Source: a bacterium (GTDB taxonomy: Bacteria > Oederibacteriota > CAKKQC01). From it: a stretch of DNA of 64,000 bases. This document shows, in pieces, positions 15,405 to 23,793 of the stretch (the first letter of the stretch is position 1; the number at the start of each line of letters is the position of its first letter). The stretch lies in contig CAKKQC010000010.1 of the NCBI GenBank assembly GCA_919901855.1, forward strand, positions 158,865-222,864, written 5' to 3'. Made by a program: the position numbers and the translations under genes. Under the pieces are notes generated by a model. The model saw only the letters and a list, made by a program, of their open reading frames with translations, ran no database searches and had not been told where the DNA came from.

Positions 15405-18134
15405 ATGATCCCGGCCGAGGTCCGCATCCTGCTCCTTGCCACCGGGTGGTGCCTCGCGGGAGGCGTGGCGGGCGCCGTGACGAACGATGAGTGTCTCGCC
15501 TGCCACGGGGAGACCACGGCCGCGTCGAAGCTGCCGGCGTCGGCGCACGCCAAGCTCCAATGCGTCGACTGCCACGCGTCCCTGGCTTCGGCCGAGATGC
15601 CGCATCCCACCCCGGTGGCGCCGGTCGAGTGCGCGGGCTGCCACAAGGCGCAGCAGGGGGTGTTCGCCCAGAGCCTGCACGGGAAGGCGCTTGCTCGCGG
15701 GGACGTACTCGCGCCGCGATGCCAGTCCTGCCACGGCCGCCACGACATCGCGCCCGTCGCGTCGCCCGCGTCGCCCGTCGCGCCGACGAGGGTGCCGTTC
15801 GTGTGCGGCTCGTGCCACCGCGAGGGCGGGAAGGTCACGACCCAGCGGACGATTCACCAGGACCACATCCTCGAGAACTATTCCGAGAGCATCCACGGCC
15901 TGGGGCTGCTGAAGAAGGGGCTGTCCGTCGCCGCGAACTGCGCCTCGTGCCACACGGCGCACCTCATCCTCCCGCACACGGACCCGCGGTCGTCGATCAG
16001 CCGCGCCAACGTGCCCGGCACCTGCATGAAGTGCCACGCCATGATCGAGTCCGTGCATCGGAAGATCATCGCCGGCAGCCTCTGGGAGAGCGAGCCCGAC
16101 AAGGTTCCGGTCTGCGTGGACTGCCACCAGCCGCACAAGGCCCGCAAGGTCTTCTACGACCAGGGCGTCGCGGATCGGGACTGCCTTACGTGCCACGGCA
16201 AGCCGGACCTCAAGGCCGCGTCGGGCAAGCCGCTCGCGGTGAGGCGGTCGGAGTTGCAGGGGTCGGTCCATGTCCGCACCGGGTGCGCGCAATGCCATAC
16301 CGGCGTATCCCCGGCGCACGCGCGGCCCTGCGACACCGTGATCCTGAAGGTGGACTGCTCGATCTGCCACACGGCGCCGGTGGACGACTACCGCCGGGGA
16401 CGGCACGGCCAACTGGCCGCGGAGGGCGACCGCAACGCGCCGAAGTGTTCGGACTGCCACGGGACGCACGGCGTCCGCGGCCGCCGCGACATCGCGTCCC
16501 CGACGTACCCGACGAACGTGCCCCAGCTCTGCGCCAACTGCCACCGGGAGGGCCGTAAGGCGGCCGTCCGGTACACGGGCACCGAGCACCGGATCCCCGA
16601 ACACTACACCGAGAGCATCCACGGCAAGGGCCTGCTCAAGAGCGGGCTGCTCGTGACCGCGACGTGTTCGAGCTGCCACACGCCGCACCGCGCCCTGCCT
16701 GCCGCCGATCCCGCATCGTCGGTCAACCCGAGGAATGTGGCGTCGACGTGCGCCCAGTGCCACCACGGAGTCTACGAGGCCTTCAACCGGAGCGTGCATT
16801 CCCCGGCCGTGACGAAGACGACCAAGCCCCTGCCGGGATGCAACGACTGCCACTCGGCGCACACGATCAAGCGCGCGGACCTCGAGGGGTTCCGGATGGA
16901 CATCATGGGAAAGTGCGGGCGCTGCCATCTCGAGACCGCGAACACCTACTTCGAGACCTACCACGGCAAGGTCACGAGGCTCGGGTACGCGAAGACGGCG
17001 AAGTGCCACGACTGTCACGGGGCGCACGGCATCCTGCCGGCTTCCGATCCCCGGTCGACGCTGAACCGGCTCAACGTGACCGAGACCTGCCGGAAGTGCC
17101 ATCCCGGTGCGACGCGGCGGTTCGCCGGGTACTTCACCCACGCCACCCACCACAATCCGAAGAAATTCCCCCTGCTCTTCCTCTCGTTCTGGGGGATGAC
17201 GTTGCTGCTCGTCGGCACGTTCCTCATGGGGGGGATCCACACGCTCCTGTGGCTGCCGAGGTCGCTCGAACTGCGTCGTAAGCACCTCCCGGGCGGCGAC
17301 CCGGGGCCGGGCCGGCAGTACCGCCGGTTCGAGCCGCTCGAGAGCGTGTTGCACGTCCTCATGATCGTGAGCTTCCTGAGCCTTGCCCTGACCGGGATGA
17401 CGCTCAAGTTCTCGTATACGCCCTGGGCGGCCGCGCTCTCGGGGGCGCTCGGGGGGTTCCACGCCGCGGGCCTGATCCACCGGGCGGCCGCCCTCCTCAT
17501 GATCGGGGTCTTCGCTGTCCACTTGCGGTCGTTGTTCCGCCGGAAACGGGCCGCCGGGAGGACCTGGTGGGCCATGCTCACCGGTCCGGACACCCTGATG
17601 ATGACCCGGCAGGACCTCGACGAGATCGTGGGGACCTTGAAGTGGTTCCTGCGGAAGGGCGAGCGGCCGCGCTACGGGCACTGGACCTACTGGGAGAAGT
17701 TCGACTACTTCGCCGTGTTCTGGGGCATCGCGATCATCGGCTCGACCGGCCTCGTGCTCTGGTTCCCCGAGGTCCTGACCCGTGTCCTGCCCGGCTGGGC
17801 CATCAATGTGGCGACGATCGTCCACAGCGACGAGGCCCTGCTCGCGACCGGGTTCATCTTCACCGTCCACTTCTTCAACACCCACTTCCGGCCGGACCGG
17901 TTCCCGATGGACCTCGTGATCTTCACGGGCCGGATGCCCGTGGACGAGCTGGCCCACGACCGGCCGGCGGAATACGAAGCCCTGCACGAGGCGGGCACGC
18001 TCACGGCGGGGCTGGTCGACCCGCCCGACCCCCGGCTCGTCCGCGCGGCCCGGATCTTCGGGACGATCGCGCTCTCGATCGGCCTGGTGCTCACCGTCGC
18101 CATCATCTACGCGATGGTGTTCTCCTACCGCTGA
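15405..18134 (+). CDS. 19-haem cytochrome c fused to a cytochrome b membrane domain
   Basis: Very large quinone-linked cytochrome, 909 residues. I count 19 CXXCH motifs between residues ~28 and 570, followed by four or five membrane segments with His residues (LESVLHVLM, LIHRAAALL, FAVHLRS, IVHSDEALL, FTVHFFNTHF) typical of FdnI/HydC cytochrome b. The haem domain shows an internal duplication: the block from the CGSCHREGGK haem through the ESIHGLGLLKKGL stretch to CMKCH reappears around CANCHREGRK, ESIHGKGLLKSGL and CAQCH. The design is that of the 11-haem fusion at 10544 but with a roughly doubled haem array. ATG 15405 has no strong Shine-Dalgarno; TTG 15396 is an alternative. Likely role: quinol oxidation delivering electrons far into the periplasm. 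Confidence 0.85.
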   Translation: MIPAEVRILLLATGWCLAGGVAGAVTNDECLACHGETTAASKLPASAHAKLQCVDCHASLASAEMPHPTPVAPVECAGCHKAQQGVFAQSLHGKALARGDVLAPRCQSCHGRHDIAPVASPASPVAPTRVPFVCGSCHREGGKVTTQRTIHQDHILENYSESIHGLGLLKKGLSVAANCASCHTAHLILPHTDPRSSISRANVPGTCMKCHAMIESVHRKIIAGSLWESEPDKVPVCVDCHQPHKARKVFYDQGVADRDCLTCHGKPDLKAASGKPLAVRRSELQGSVHVRTGCAQCHTGVSPAHARPCDTVILKVDCSICHTAPVDDYRRGRHGQLAAEGDRNAPKCSDCHGTHGVRGRRDIASPTYPTNVPQLCANCHREGRKAAVRYTGTEHRIPEHYTESIHGKGLLKSGLLVTATCSSCHTPHRALPAADPASSVNPRNVASTCAQCHHGVYEAFNRSVHSPAVTKTTKPLPGCNDCHSAHTIKRADLEGFRMDIMGKCGRCHLETANTYFETYHGKVTRLGYAKTAKCHDCHGAHGILPASDPRSTLNRLNVTETCRKCHPGATRRFAGYFTHATHHNPKKFPLLFLSFWGMTLLLVGTFLMGGIHTLLWLPRSLELRRKHLPGGDPGPGRQYRRFEPLESVLHVLMIVSFLSLALTGMTLKFSYTPWAAALSGALGGFHAAGLIHRAAALLMIGVFAVHLRSLFRRKRAAGRTWWAMLTGPDTLMMTRQDLDEIVGTLKWFLRKGERPRYGHWTYWEKFDYFAVFWGIAIIGSTGLVLWFPEVLTRVLPGWAINVATIVHSDEALLATGFIFTVHFFNTHFRPDRFPMDLVIFTGRMPVDELAHDRPAEYEALHEAGTLTAGLVDPPDPRLVRAARIFGTIALSIGLVLTVAIIYAMVFSYR

Positions 18135-18149
18135 CGCGGGGCTGAGGCC

Positions 18150-18770
18150 GTGACGAAGGGGCGGTGGGGGACGGCGCTCGAGCTCCTGCTCGCGGGCAGT
18201 GCGCTCGCCCTCACGGGGTTCATGGTCATCCACGAGATCATGCAGGCGAGCGTCTGGTACGGCGCGCTCGCGATGGACCGGCTCGCGGATGAGCTGGACG
18301 CCACCGGCCTCGTCGGGGCGGGAGTGGTCGCCGTCGCCGTCCTCCTCGCCGTGCATGCGCTCGCGGCGATTCGCCGGCTGCCCCTCCGGGTCGGGGAGGT
18401 GCGCGCGTTCGCGCGAACGGCGGGGTCGCTCGCGCACTGGGACACGGTCACGTGGGTCCTCCAGGTGGGGAGTGCGGCCGTCATCGGTGTCCTCGGTGCC
18501 ATCCACCTGCTGGTGGCGGGGGAGGATCTCCCGGTCGAGGCCGTGAAATCGGCGCTCCGCGTACGCGACCTCGCGTCCACGGGATTCTACGACCTCCTCC
18601 TGACCGCGGTGTCGGTGCACACGGCCTTCGGCCTCGAGCGGATCGCGACCAAGTGGGGGTGCCCGGGGCGCACCGTCGCCCGGGCGCTCGCCTGGACGTG
18701 CTTCGCATTCCTCCTCGTCGTAGGGTTCTGGACCCTGATCATGTTTCATCGGATCGCGCGCGGGGGATGA
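18150..18770 (+). CDS. frdC: Fumarate reductase/succinate dehydrogenase cytochrome b subunit
   Basis: Membrane anchor of 206 residues with about five hydrophobic helices. His residues sit in helices (FMVIHEIM, LAVHALAAI, GAIHLLVAG, SVHTAFGLE, IMFHRIARGG), fitting the two haem b groups of the Wolinella-type diheme FrdC. GTG 18150 is preceded by GAGG. The stop overlaps the flavoprotein start (ATGA). Identification leans on the following FrdA and FrdB genes, since this subunit family diverges strongly. It begins 15 bp after the 19-haem gene, so the reductase appears to be co-transcribed with the cytochrome chain. Confidence 0.8.
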   Translation: MTKGRWGTALELLLAGSALALTGFMVIHEIMQASVWYGALAMDRLADELDATGLVGAGVVAVAVLLAVHALAAIRRLPLRVGEVRAFARTAGSLAHWDTVTWVLQVGSAAVIGVLGAIHLLVAGEDLPVEAVKSALRVRDLASTGFYDLLLTAVSVHTAFGLERIATKWGCPGRTVARALAWTCFAFLLVVGFWTLIMFHRIARGG

Positions 18771-20599
18771 CAGTGGACACCCGGGAGACGGACGTCCTCG
18801 TGATCGGCGGCGGGCTCGCGGGGGAGCGGTGCGCGGTCGAGGCGGCGTCCCGGGGCCGCCGCGTGCTCGTGGTATCGCTGGTGCCGCCCCGGCGGTCCCA
18901 CTCCTGCGGTGCCCAGGGCGGCATGCAGGCCGCGCTCGGGCAGGTCGCGAAGGGGTACGGGGACTCCCCCGACATCCATTTCGCGGACACCGTGCGCGGC
19001 GCGGACTGGGGGTGCGACCAGGACATAGTGCGGCGGTTCGTCGACCTCGCGCCGGTCGCCGTACGGCAGATGGCGGCGTGGGGCGTGCCGTGGAACCGGG
19101 TCGTGCCGGGGCGCCGGACACTTCCGTCGGGGGAGTCGGTGGAGGAGCGGCCCGAGTTCGCGGGGCTGATCGCGGCCCGGGACTTCGGCGGCACCGCCAA
19201 GTGGCGCGCGTGTCACACCGCCGACGGCACGGGCCACGCGCTCCTCTACGCGCTCGACGGGCAGGTCCTGCGCCTCGGCCTCGAGGTCCTCGATCGCACG
19301 GAGGCGGTCGCGCTCATCCACGACGGGGGCCGGTGCCACGGCGCCGTCGTCCGGGACCTCCGCACGGGCGCCCTGACCGCCTGCACGGCCCGGGCGACCG
19401 TGATCGCCACGGGAGGCTACGGGCGCCTTTACGGCGCGTCGACCAACGCGATGATCAACGACGGGACCGGAATGGTGATCGCCCTCGATACCGGCGTCGT
19501 GGCCCTGGGGAACATGGAGGCGGTCCAGTTCCACCCGACCGCGCTCGCCCCCCAGAACATCCTGATCACGGAAGGATGCCGGGGTGACGGCGGGCACCTG
19601 CTCGACCGCTCCCTGCACCGGTTCATGCCTGACTACGAGCCGGCGCGGGCCGAGCTGGCGTCGCGCGACGTCGTCGCGCGGCGCATGACCCAGCACCTGC
19701 GCGCCGGCCACGGCGTCGAGGCCCCGGGCGGCGCGCACCTGTGGCTGGACGTCCGGCATCTGGGCCGCGCTCATCTCGAGACCGCCCTGCGGGAGGTGAC
19801 CGGGATCTGCCGGACGATCGCGGGGCTGGACCCCGTGACGGCCCTGATCCCCGTGTGGCCCGCCCAGCACTACAGCATGGGCGGTGTTCGAACCGATCCC
19901 GACGGCCGCGTGCCCGGGCTGGCCGGCCTGTACGCCGCCGGGGAGGCCGCGTGCTGGGACCTGCACGGGTTCAACCGCCTCGGGGGGAACTCGCTGGCCG
20001 AGACCCTGGTCATGGGCGGCATCACCGGGTCCGCGGTGGCGGCCGACCTCGAGGCGCCGGCCGCGCCCCCCCCGGCCGAGCTCGCGGCTTCGTGCGTGGG
20101 CGTCCAGGAGGACCGGATCCGGCGATTCGCCTCCGGGACGGAGGGGAGCGAGTGCGTGCACGACCTTCGGCGGGCCATGGAGGGAATCCTGCTCGAGCAC
20201 GCCGGGGTCTTCCGGACCGGCGCGGGCCTCCGGGAGGCGGTGGACGCCCTCGCCGACCTGGCGGGCCGGGCGGCGCGGCTGGGCCCGCGCGGCGGCCGGA
20301 CGTCCGCCGCCGGAGGCGCCGATCCCGAGACCTCGGCCGCTCTGCGGCTGCCCGGCCAGCTCCGGCTCGCGGCCACGATCGCGGCGGGCGCGCTCGCCCG
20401 GGAGGAGAGCCGGGGAAGCCACTTCCGCGAGGACTTCCCCCGGCGCGACGACGCCCGGTGGCTCGTGCGCACGCTGGCGACCTGGGAGCCGGGGGCCCAG
20501 GGCCCTTCGCTCTCGTACGAGCCCGTCCGCGTCACGGAACTGCCGCCGGGCGACCGCGGGTACGGCGAGGGTTCGGCGGGGGGCGTCAAGCGTGGCTGA
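18767..20599 (+). CDS. frdA: Fumarate reductase/succinate dehydrogenase flavoprotein subunit
   Basis: FAD-containing catalytic subunit that interconverts fumarate and succinate at the cytoplasmic face. 610 residues. The N-terminal dinucleotide fold is VLVIGGGLAGERCAVEAASR. RRSHSCGAQGGMQAA follows, with the His that binds FAD covalently in this family. Substrate-site stretches are HPTALAPQNILITEGCRGDGG (key Arg in CRGDGG), ELASRDVV and QHYSMGGV. The TEGCRGDGG form is that of epsilonproteobacterial-type quinol:fumarate reductase rather than of mitochondrial-type SdhA. ATGA overlap with frdC upstream and an 8-bp overlap with frdB downstream. The direction in vivo cannot be read; an anaerobic respiratory setting favours fumarate reduction. 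Confidence 0.92.
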   Translation: MTVDTRETDVLVIGGGLAGERCAVEAASRGRRVLVVSLVPPRRSHSCGAQGGMQAALGQVAKGYGDSPDIHFADTVRGADWGCDQDIVRRFVDLAPVAVRQMAAWGVPWNRVVPGRRTLPSGESVEERPEFAGLIAARDFGGTAKWRACHTADGTGHALLYALDGQVLRLGLEVLDRTEAVALIHDGGRCHGAVVRDLRTGALTACTARATVIATGGYGRLYGASTNAMINDGTGMVIALDTGVVALGNMEAVQFHPTALAPQNILITEGCRGDGGHLLDRSLHRFMPDYEPARAELASRDVVARRMTQHLRAGHGVEAPGGAHLWLDVRHLGRAHLETALREVTGICRTIAGLDPVTALIPVWPAQHYSMGGVRTDPDGRVPGLAGLYAAGEAACWDLHGFNRLGGNSLAETLVMGGITGSAVAADLEAPAAPPPAELAASCVGVQEDRIRRFASGTEGSECVHDLRRAMEGILLEHAGVFRTGAGLREAVDALADLAGRAARLGPRGGRTSAAGGADPETSAALRLPGQLRLAATIAAGALAREESRGSHFREDFPRRDDARWLVRTLATWEPGAQGPSLSYEPVRVTELPPGDRGYGEGSAGGVKRG

Positions 20600-21335
20600 G
20601 GCGCGCGTGCTCACGATCAGGGCGTTCCGGCACGACCCGGCGGACCAGGGATCCGTGCCGAGGCTCCAGGACTATACCGTCACCGAGGAGCCGGGCATGA
20701 ACCTCTTCACCGCGCTCCACCGCATCCGGGACGAGCAGGACCCCTCCATCGCGTTCGACTTCTCGTGCCGGTCCGCGGTCTGCGGCTCCTGCGGCATGCT
20801 CGTGAACGGGAAGCCCCGGCTCGCGTGCCGGACGCTGACCCGGGACCTGCCGGCCCTCATCCAGCTCATGCCCATGCCCGTCTTCCGGCTCATCCGGGAC
20901 CTATCCGTGGACACGGGGGTCTGGTTCCGGGGCATGAACGGCCGGATCGAGAGCTGGCTGCACGAGGCGCGGCCGTTCGATCCGACGGCGCCGGAGGAGC
21001 GGATGGACCAGGCGACGGCGGAAAAGGTCTACGACGCGGACCGGTGCATCGAGTGCGGGCTCTGCGTCGCGGGGTGCGCGACCGCGGCGATGCGGCCGGG
21101 CTTCCTGGGGGCCGCGGGCCTCAACCGGATCGGGCGGTTCGTCCTGGACCCCCGGGACACGCGCTCGGCGGCGGACTTCTCCGTGCTCTCGACGGGCGAG
21201 GGTGTCTTCGGATGTCTCGGCCTGCTCGGCTGCCACGACTATTGTCCGAAGGACCTGCCGTTGCGGGAGCGGTTCGCCTATCTGCGCCGGTCGCTGGCGT
21301 GGAACCTCCTCGGGCTGGGCGGCCGAAAGCGGTAG
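20592..21335 (+). CDS. frdB: Fumarate reductase/succinate dehydrogenase iron-sulfur subunit
   Basis: Relay of 247 residues between the flavin and haem b. GTG 20592 overlaps the end of frdA by 8 bp. The plant-type 2Fe-2S motif CRSAVCGSCGMLVNG with a later CRT lies in the first half. The bacterial ferredoxin motifs CIECGLCVAGC and CLGLLGCHDYCPKDLP in the second half supply the 4Fe-4S and 3Fe-4S sites. Length is normal for FrdB. It closes the run that starts at 10544; the next gene has its own promoter. Confidence 0.92.
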   Translation: MAEARVLTIRAFRHDPADQGSVPRLQDYTVTEEPGMNLFTALHRIRDEQDPSIAFDFSCRSAVCGSCGMLVNGKPRLACRTLTRDLPALIQLMPMPVFRLIRDLSVDTGVWFRGMNGRIESWLHEARPFDPTAPEERMDQATAEKVYDADRCIECGLCVAGCATAAMRPGFLGAAGLNRIGRFVLDPRDTRSAADFSVLSTGEGVFGCLGLLGCHDYCPKDLPLRERFAYLRRSLAWNLLGLGGRKR

Positions 21336-21363
21336 CGAGGAACCGGGGCACGGGCGGGGTGGG

Positions 21364-21393
21364 TTGAACTTGGCGGGCGTGGCCACGTAGAAT
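21364..21393 (+). promoter_or_regulatory. Probable sigma70 promoter of the RuBisCO-like gene
   Basis: TTGAAC (21364-21369), an 18-bp spacer, then TAGAAT (21388-21393). It sits in the 92-bp gap between frdB and the RuBisCO-like gene, with a start codon 35 bp after the -10. Confidence 0.6.
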
Positions 21394-21427
21394 CTGACCG
21401 CCCCATTCTCGGAGGAGGCACGTGCAT

Positions 21428-22738
21428 ATGGCTGATCTGGACCCGTTGGCGTTTGCCGCGCTCGAAGGGATCGACCGCGACCGGTACGTGCTCGCGATCT
21501 ACACGCTCCAGGCCGAGACGAGCGACGCGCTCGCGATGGCGCAGGCGCTCGTGGTCGAGCAGACGACCGGGACCTGGACGGCGGTGCCGCAGGAAACCCG
21601 GGAGGTCAAGGAGCGGAGCCTGGGCAAGGTCCTCGGCGTCTACGAGATCCCGGACTGGGAACGCGAGCGGCCGAAGGACGGTGGCGAGCGGACGCTCGTG
21701 ATCTTCGTTGCCTACCCGGCGGCGAATATCGGAAACCAGATTCCCGAGCTCCTGACCACGCTCTACGGCAACATCTCCATGATCGGCAAGCTCAAGCTCA
21801 TGGACGTGTTCCTGCCCCCGAAGATGCTGGCCGCCTTCCCGGGTCCCCGGCTCGGGGTCGAAGGCGTCCGTAAGGTTCTCAACGTGCCCGACCGGCCGAT
21901 CCTGTGCGGGATGTTCAAGCCGTGCATCGGGGCCCTGCCGGCCACGCTCGGGACCATGGCATTCGACATGGCCGTGGGCGGCGTCGAGGTCCTCAAGGAC
22001 GACGAGCTGCTCGCCGACCCCGAGTTCTGCCCGGTGGAGGCCCGGATCGAGCACGTCGAGAAGGCCCTCGACCGCGCGAAGAAGGAGACCGGTCGCCGGT
22101 CGATCTACACCGTGAACGTCACCGACCGGCCGCAGGAGATGATGAAGAAGGCGCACGCGGCGGTCAAGAACGGGGCTTCTGCGCTCATGGTCAACGTCTA
22201 CACCGTCGGCTACGCGGCAGTGCAGGAGCTGACGAGCGATCCCGCCCTCACGGTGCCGGTGCTGGGCCATCCGGCGTTCGCGGGGACGTTCTTCGAGGCC
22301 CCGACTTACGGGCTGTCGTCCTCGCTCGTGCTGGGCAAGTTCGCCCGCCTCTCGGGCGTCGACATGATCATCTATCCGTCTCCGTACGGCAAGGTCCCGC
22401 TCCTGCGCGAGCGCGCGATCCGGGTGGCCCAGGAGCTGACGACCCCGCTCGGCCACCTCAAGCGCGTCTTCCCGGGGCCGGCGGCGGGCATGCACCCGGG
22501 CACCGTGGCCCAGTCGATGCGCGATTTCGGCCGGAACCTCGTCGTCGGGGCCGGCGGCGGCATCCACGGCCACCCGGATGGGTGCATCGCCGGCGGCCGC
22601 GCGTTCCACCAGGCTATCGAGGCCGCGATGAAGGGCCAGAGCGCGGCCGAGGCCGCCAAGACGCACCCCGAACTGGCCAAGGCGCTCGCGCTCTGGGGCG
22701 ACACCCAGGGCGGCTCGATCTACTCCCTGCTGAGGTGA
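21428..22738 (+). CDS. RuBisCO-like protein (form IV)
   Basis: 436-residue member of the RuBisCO superfamily. ATG 21428 is spaced 9 bp after GGAGGAGG (21411-21418); GTG 21422 is too close. The carbamylation/metal motif is intact (GGVEVLKDDELL: Lys, Asp, Glu), the FKPCIG stretch keeps the first Lys of the KPK motif but has Cys at the second, and the phosphate-binding GAGGGIHGHPDG is present. The catalytic Arg after the active-site His is replaced (GHPAFAG instead of HRA), and the SGG phosphate motif reads AGMHPG. Such substitutions mark form IV proteins, which do not fix CO2; known members act as enolases or isomerases on methylthio-sugar phosphates. No other methionine-salvage gene is near. 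Its stop overlaps the next gene (GTGA), so the partner is a BioB-family enzyme. Confidence 0.85.
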   Translation: MADLDPLAFAALEGIDRDRYVLAIYTLQAETSDALAMAQALVVEQTTGTWTAVPQETREVKERSLGKVLGVYEIPDWERERPKDGGERTLVIFVAYPAANIGNQIPELLTTLYGNISMIGKLKLMDVFLPPKMLAAFPGPRLGVEGVRKVLNVPDRPILCGMFKPCIGALPATLGTMAFDMAVGGVEVLKDDELLADPEFCPVEARIEHVEKALDRAKKETGRRSIYTVNVTDRPQEMMKKAHAAVKNGASALMVNVYTVGYAAVQELTSDPALTVPVLGHPAFAGTFFEAPTYGLSSSLVLGKFARLSGVDMIIYPSPYGKVPLLRERAIRVAQELTTPLGHLKRVFPGPAAGMHPGTVAQSMRDFGRNLVVGAGGGIHGHPDGCIAGGRAFHQAIEAAMKGQSAAEAAKTHPELAKALALWGDTQGGSIYSLLR

Positions 22739-23793
22739 CGGGCCTGACGAAGCGCCGTCAGGGTCGTCGCCCAGTCCGGGGGGCCGGGCCCGGCGCCATC
22801 GCGGACCGGGTGCTGGCCGGGAAGGCCGCCTCTCGCATCGAGCTGCTCGCGCTCGCCGCGATGAAGGACACCGCGGACATCCTCGCCCTCGGCGCCGCCG
22901 CGAACCGGGTCCGGGTCGCGGTCCAGGGATCGAAGCCGGCCCTGTGCTCGCTCATCAATATCAAGAGCGGCGCGTGCTCCGAGGACTGCGCCTACTGCGC
23001 CCAGTCCGGTCGCCACAAGTCCCCGGCGCCCGTCTACTCGATGATGACCCCGGACGCGATGGCGAAGCGGGCGAAGGAGCTGGAGCCCGCAGGGGCGACC
23101 CATATCTGCCTGGTCGCGAGCGGGCGGGGTCCCAACCCCAAAGAGCTCGACGCCGTCTGCCGGGCCGCCGAGAAGATCCGGAAGACGACGGGCTATGAGG
23201 TGTGCGGCTGTCTCGGCGAGGTGGGGAAGGACGAGGCGCGCCGGATGAAGGACGCCGGGATCACGCGGTACAACCACAACCTCGAGACGTCGCGGGCCCA
23301 CTACCCCTCGATCTGCACGACCCACACGTGGGATTCGCGGCGGGCGACCGCGCTGGCGGTTCAGGCGGCCGGGCTCGAGCTGTGCTGCGGCGGCATCATC
23401 GGGATGGGGGAGCCCGTGGGGGAGCGGATCTCATTCATCGAGTCCCTGCGCGAGATCGCGCCCGAGGTCGTGACCCTGAACTTCCTGAACCCGCGGCCGG
23501 GGACCCGGTTGGCCGGCGTAGCCCCGATGACCGCGCTCGAGGCGCTGAAGTGGGTCGGGATCTTCCGGCTGGCGCTGCCACAGAGCGCGGTCAAGCTCGC
23601 GGGCGGCCGGGAGTCGGGGTTGCGGGACTTCCAGGGCGCCGCCCTCCTCGGCGGCGCGAACGGCCTCATCATCGGCGGCTACCTCACCTATAGCGAACGC
23701 ACCCCGGCCGAAGATTGGCGGATGCTCCTGGATTGCGGCTTTGCCGTCAGACGTCCTGGGGGATCAGCTTGGCGAGGGCGGAGGATTCCTTGA
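22735..23793 (+). CDS. bioB: Biotin synthase family radical SAM enzyme
   Basis: Radical SAM sulfur-insertion enzyme of 352 residues by homology to BioB. GTG 22735 overlaps the RuBisCO-like stop. The SAM cluster motif is CSEDCAYCAQSG; further family signs are NHNLETSRAHYP, GIIGMGE, FLNPRPGTRLAG and the conserved Arg region KLAGGRES, matching the stretch that carries a 2Fe-2S ligand in BioB. The protein ends with a short Arg-rich tail that overlaps the convergent Crp/Fnr gene by 47 bp. Biotin synthesis is the default reading, but no other bio genes are present and the tight coupling to a RuBisCO-like protein makes a different substrate conceivable. Confidence 0.82.
   Translation: MTGLTKRRQGRRPVRGAGPGAIADRVLAGKAASRIELLALAAMKDTADILALGAAANRVRVAVQGSKPALCSLINIKSGACSEDCAYCAQSGRHKSPAPVYSMMTPDAMAKRAKELEPAGATHICLVASGRGPNPKELDAVCRAAEKIRKTTGYEVCGCLGEVGKDEARRMKDAGITRYNHNLETSRAHYPSICTTHTWDSRRATALAVQAAGLELCCGGIIGMGEPVGERISFIESLREIAPEVVTLNFLNPRPGTRLAGVAPMTALEALKWVGIFRLALPQSAVKLAGGRESGLRDFQGAALLGGANGLIIGGYLTYSERTPAEDWRMLLDCGFAVRRPGGSAWRGRRIP

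Noticed and set aside
15297-19121. Very long minus-strand open frame (1274 codons) opposite the 19-haem and frd genes
   Set aside because: It has no recognisable domains and low-complexity Arg/Pro/Gly composition, while the plus strand encodes clear families. It is a shadow caused by high GC.
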